Notes under the pieces: model-generated
What the model was told of the DNA's origin: nothing
Seen by the model: only the letters and a program-made list of their open reading frames with translations
Database searches by the model: none
Program-made: the position numbers and the translations under genes
Source of the DNA: Ascidia mentula
Lineage: Eukaryota; Chordata; Ascidiacea; Phlebobranchia; Ascidiidae
DNA: 64,000 bases
Direction of reading: 5' to 3'
NCBI GenBank assembly: GCA_947561715.1
Contig: OX387205.1
Location: 14,699,001-14,763,000, forward strand
Shown: positions 59,327 to 64,000 of the stretch, piece by piece
Position numbering within the stretch: the stretch's first letter is position 1
Layout: the number at the start of each line of letters is the position of its first letter

Positions 59327-61279
59327 ATGAGTGGAAAGAAGACATTGGTAAATGGTGTAGAACTGTATTATGAGAAGGCTGGAAATGGAAACCATGCAGT
59401 TCTGTTAATTCCTGGCTCATTTGGTGGGTGTTGATGTCTTTGATAAGTAAAAATGATCATTTTGTTGTTTATGATAAGTTTTGATTAAATTTTTTGGGTT
59501 GATATTATTTTAGTCAGTTTTTGCAAACAGGCTCATTCTATTGTGCTGTTGATGCTGCCAGGCATTTACAATAGAACTAATCCTATGGTACAATTGAACG
59601 AAAAAAATTATCTGAAGTTTTGTCTGTCATGCTGCGAGATTGGTCAGAGTTTAACACCGCAATTAAAACACAACATTTAGCTCATGTATTTTTTGTGTGT
59701 AAAGAATCAAACACTTTAAATGTGTATTGTTTTCAACAAATTTAGTTTTATTTATGCAGGCTGTATTGAAACTGACTTTCGACCCCAGATGGAGAAATTC
59801 AACAGGGAATTATTCACAGTAGTTTCTTTTGATCCAAGAGGGTATGGAAAGTCCAGACCTCCAGATCGAGACTTTCCACTTGATTATATGTACAGGGATG
59901 CTCATGATGGAGCAAAACTCATGCAAGTAGGATTCAAAATATGATTTAGTTTTCTTGACTCCGCATAACTGAACTTATATCTGCAAAATTGAAACAGCAG
60001 CAAAAAATATTTTTTCACAGTTTTAATCTGATTATAAAGTGAAAAACGCGTTTCATATCTTTTAAGAACTCCTGTCAATTAAGTGCCTTTTGGGTAATAG
60101 GCCTTGTCACGTTATAGCGTGATATACTTCAACATTAAAAAGGTGTAAAATTAAATTTATTTTTTTAGCAATTGGGATTTGAAACATTTTCTGTTCTTGG
60201 CTGGAGTGATGGTGGTAATGTCGCTTGCATTCTAGCAGCACAATATCCTGAAAGAGTTAAAAAGCTGGTGATCTGGGGAGCTTACGCTTACGTTGTAAAA
60301 CATGACATGCAGCGAGTGGAAGGTGTGTGAATTTTTTGTAACTGCAATTAGTCTGCTTAAATTTTTATGGAAATATTTTTGCATCTTTTCAAATAATTGA
60401 TGTACTTTCCTTGATTTGTTTTGAAGATGCCAGGAATCCAAACAAACAAAATCAGAAAGGGAACGAATCCCTAAAAGATGTCGGCAAACAATCTTATTAC
60501 GAGAAAATCTGGCTCGGTTGGGCAGATTTTCTTCTCACGATGGCAAAAAATGCTGACGAAAATGGTGAAACTGACTTGTACAGACATGTAGGTCACATTT
60601 TAAGTTGAGTGTAAATCATTTATATTTGTGAGAGTTATGTAACCATTGTTTGTTTATTAACTGATTACACTTTCCCTACAGGAGCTACCTCGAATAAAGG
60701 CACAGACTCTGGTCATTCATGGGGTCAAAGACAAAAAAACTTTCGAGTTTTACCCAAAATATTTTTGCAAGAACATCAAGGATTCAAAGTAATCATATTA
60801 TCATCAACAACCTCTCAATTAATATTTAAATGTTATAAATTTGAGCAAAATTGTGTATATGCTGACTTGAGCTTCTGTTAAAATCATGTAAATGCTTTAT
60901 TTGAATAATTTGAATTGTTTCAAAAAAAGTAGTCAAAAAATTTAAGAACTGACCTTTAAGAGTTATTTGTATTCCTGGACCTGCTTTGAACATCTGAAAT
61001 ATTGTTTTATATTTCATTTTTACTTTTCGGGGGAACTTGATTATTCGTGTTTCGATTTGGTCAGAACATTTGTTCTAAAACAATACATCTTCACCTAAAA
61101 TTTGTTGACTAAGGTGCAGGCAAATTAATCTTGTGACAACAATTTTTACTCTCCGATTTCACTTTTTTCCCCGCAGGTTAGTTTACTGGGAGGACGGGAA
61201 GCACAGTCTTCACCTCCAACATCCAGATAAATTTAATACTCTTGTTGAGGAATTCTTGACATCTCTTGCTAAATTATAA
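59327..61279 (+). CDS. BPHL-like hydrolase G
   Basis: Exons 59327-59423, 59760-59926, 60169-60322, 60427-60587, 60682-60788 and 61177-61279; 262 residues. Nucleophile elbow GWSDGG, acid in HGVKDKKTF and GKHSLHL are present; the segment after the acid is diverged (KKTFEFYPKY), so the pocket probably differs. The ATG at 59327 aligns with the other paralogues, although the frame is open further upstream. Confidence 0.9.
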
Positions 61280-61356
61280 GTGTGCAACACTTTCATGATT
61301 TTAATTACGTTGCTAATTGAAGATGTGGGGGCAAGTTATCAGCTAGTTCACCAAAG

Positions 61357-61553
61357 ACCTCAAGTTTTACTCAAACAAAACCTCAAGTTTTATTGAAAAA
61401 ACCCTCAAGTTTTACTCAAACAAAACCTCAAGTTTTATTCCCCCCCAAAAAAACCTCAAGTTTTACTCAAACAAAACCTCAAGTTTTACTCAAAAAAAAA
61501 CCTCAAGTTTTATTGAAAAAACCTAAAAGTTTTAAACCTCAAGTTCTGTTTAA
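61357..61553. repeat. Minisatellite, CCTCAAGTTTTACTCAAACAAA units
   Basis: About nine units of 21-24 bp with variable A runs, 80 bp after the stop codon of hydrolase G, probably within or next to its 3' untranslated region. AATAAA at 62087 may serve G, only about 60 bp before the next start codon. Confidence 0.9.
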
Positions 61554-62154
61554 ATGCAACTTGTATTGCAAGTTCCACAAATTAAAAAGTTAATTGTAAA
61601 TATTTCTTACATGTTAACCAAATATGATCGCTTGTAATTCAGTTGTGTAATTTGTACTCTTTTTGTCAGTTTCATACGTTTTGTGTCAAAAGAATATGGT
61701 ATGTTTTCTTGATCATTGCACTGTTTACGCTGTTTCTTCAAAAGTATCTAGTTATAAACAACAGCAACTTATAGTTGTGACATTACCTTCTGTATCTCAT
61801 TATGCCTTGTTGTATTGTCTCTATAGGGACCTTAAATTTTGAAATCAAATTTATTGTCAAAACGGAAAGTATCATGTAATATTTTTTATCTAACAGCTCC
61901 ACATTGCCCCCCGGTCATATTTTTTTATTGTTTCTATGCATTTACAAATTAAAACCATCCCAGTAACTGGATTTTAAGTTCAAGAGCTTATGAAGCTCTA
62001 AAAATGTTAAATTACCCCTTAAAAGGGAAAATGTTGTGAAACAATGTTCCAGAAAGTTCAAGTTTTTGTGTAATTCGTGTTCTTGCAATAAAACTGAATC
62101 TTGTCTTATGTTTTAGGAATTAGGGTTGTGTGTTCGTAACATTATGTAACTGTA

Positions 62155-64000
62155 ATGGAAGGCAATAAGGTATTGGTGAATGGGGTGAACCTTCATTATG
62201 TAAAAGTGGGACATGGAAATCACACACTTCTGTTAATACCTGGCTCATTTGGTGAGTTTACTGGTGGTATTTTTTGGCCTTTTTTCTCATTTATTTAAAT
62301 CAAATTTTACTTGGTATTAAACTTGTAAAGATTTAACTAAATGTGATATGTTGGTTTGCAAAATTTTGTAATAATGCATTAACTTGCCTTGAAATTCGCA
62401 ACTTTCAACTACTACTGTGTAAAATGTACATATAATATAGGGACCATAGAGACAGACTTTAAGCCACAGCTCGAGAAACTAAATCATGATCTGTTCACTT
62501 TGATCGCTTTCGATCCAAGAGGTTATGGAAAGTCCTGTCCCCCGGTTCGAGATTTTCCACTGGATTATTTATACAGAGATGCATATGATGCCGCAGGACT
62601 TATGCAGGTTTTCAAACGCATGGTTTTGTGCAAAACCTTTTTGCCTATTGGATAATATATGACAGTTATATTTAAAACATAATGTGTTAAATGTCTATTA
62701 ATAATTCTAAATACAAATAACTCATTTACAACCTAAATAACTATAAGGGTTACAATAGCTTGTCTATCTTAAGTTTTACCTTTTGTCCAAGCCCAAAAAA
62801 TCACGAAACGTTGTTGTTTGCTTACTTAAAATCTGCATTACTTCATGTGTATGGCAATACCTTCTATCCAAGAAACTGTACCCTTATTTTCTCATTAGGT
62901 GTTAGGGTTTGAGACGTACTCCATACTTGGTTGGAGTGATGGAGGGAACTCTGCTTGTATCCTTGCTGCTAAATGGCCTGAACGGGTCAAGAAGCTCGTG
63001 ATTTGGGGAACCAATTCATATCTCATAAAACAGGATTTCGTACCATGTAGCGGTAAGTTTGATAATAGTAAGCACTTGCGAAGAACAGGATAAGCAGAGA
63101 AATCAGGAATACATATTTTCCCCGTACAGCATTGCCAGTTTCTGATTCAAATAGAATCCTATAACGAAGTTATGAATGTCCAAAAGGTGAAATTTATATT
63201 CCTGAATATACCAGGCTGATCCTATATATACAAAGTGCTTCTTGTGTACCATTGCTAACGAAAAGCCTGTAATTGCCAGGTTGGGGTTACAATTGGGGAC
63301 ATGCATAAGATTGATAATAAGCTTTATTTCACCAATGTTTTACTAAACTTGTGTGTTTTGTTCATAAATTAATGAAGATTCAGTTACGGTTTCGCACTAA
63401 TGATGAACGCAGTATTGGTATTCGAAACGTTTGTGATACTGCAAGGATTTGGTAATTATTGTCATAAATATATGAAAAATAGCCATGATGTTATGTAACC
63501 TTAGTAACGACCGGGCTAACCTTGCATTGCACAATGCTAACCAGCAAGTTATTAGCTTTGCCATTTTGCTTTTTCAGCTTTACGAGATTTGAACAATTGG
63601 AGCGCCAGAATGAGGAAGTCTATGCTGGATGCTTACCGGAAGGATTATTTTGTATTGATTGTGAATCGTTGGGTTGATTGTTATGAAGAAATGGAAAAAT
63701 TATTGGATGAGAATGGCGAAACGGACTTGTACAGAAATGTATGTTGTGTTCTAACATATGGTAACAATAGAAATGATTTCTTCACGGAAAATGGCTAAAT
63801 GGCAACCCTGTTTGTTATCAGGGCCAATTTGAAAAAGTCATTTTTAGGCATATCTTTAGGAAAGGACATTTAGAATAATTATATTATCATTACATCAGGT
63901 AGTTTGGCGAAAATAACAAAAAAATTTGGTAAATTTGGAGCTAACAATTTTCTTGGGGCAGACCCTTTTAGCTGGATTGAATTAAATCGTTCAAGCGTAA
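62155..64000 (+). CDS. BPHL-like hydrolase H, cut by window end
   Basis: Exons seen: 62155-62251, 62441-62607, 62899-63052 and 63578-63738. The last two exons, with the acid and His, lie past 64000. Exon 3 has GWSDGG and is almost identical to exon 3 of hydrolase F. In exon 2 the usual SRPPDRD segment reads SCPPVRD, losing an otherwise constant Arg and Asp. The exon 4 sequence is the most diverged of the set (KDYFVLIVNRWVDCYEEME). Confidence 0.85.

Overview
The window looks like a compact, AT-rich invertebrate deuterostome genome, most likely a tunicate of the Ciona type. This is inferred from intron-rich metazoan genes with short introns, tandem paralogue arrays and the kinds of mobile element present; no single marker proves the species. 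All host genes were rebuilt by hand from splice sites. Every gene marked intact has exon phases that join without a break.

Left half (about 91-32204): one multi-gene segment is present twice in direct order. Copy 1 is 91-11124 and copy 2 is 14377-32204. Each copy has a type II membrane carbohydrate sulfotransferase (+), a CARF-like (calcium-responsive transcription factor domain) gene (-) and a BPHL-like serine hydrolase (+). Copy 2 also carries a 4,040-bp Ty3/gypsy (CsRn1-like) LTR retrotransposon inside the sulfotransferase gene; the orthologous intron of copy 1 is the exact empty site. Copy 2 further has about 2.9 kb that copy 1 lacks, with CARF 5' exon(s) and an SGNH-hydrolase-like gene between inverted repeats. 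In copy 1 the CARF gene is 5'-truncated and the BPHL gene has a CAG-to-TAG nonsense change, so copy 1 is decaying except for its sulfotransferase.

Centre (32256-38296): a 6,041-bp DNA transposon with matching terminal inverted repeats, a 6-bp target duplication (GTTCAT) and long opposed arrays of a short motif built on TTGCSGCAA. It carries a DDE (rve-type) transposase with one in-frame stop and, convergently, an eight-exon intact HECT E3 ubiquitin ligase gene with a ubiquitin-interacting motif. This is the most unusual system in the window. It sits about 320 bp upstream of a BPHL-like gene.

Right half (38614-64000): five more BPHL-like hydrolases (two at 38-44 kb, three from 57 kb to the window end) flank three intact cytosolic sulfotransferase (SULT) genes on the minus strand (44794-55280). 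The hydrolases at 38-44 kb have altered residues at the nucleophile elbow and the catalytic acid, which suggests changed specificity; the one at 57 kb has a mitochondrial-type leader. Small non-autonomous elements (a hAT-type MITE with 8-bp target duplication, a foldback element), tRNA-like introns, minisatellites and a perfect 21-bp hairpin fill the rest.
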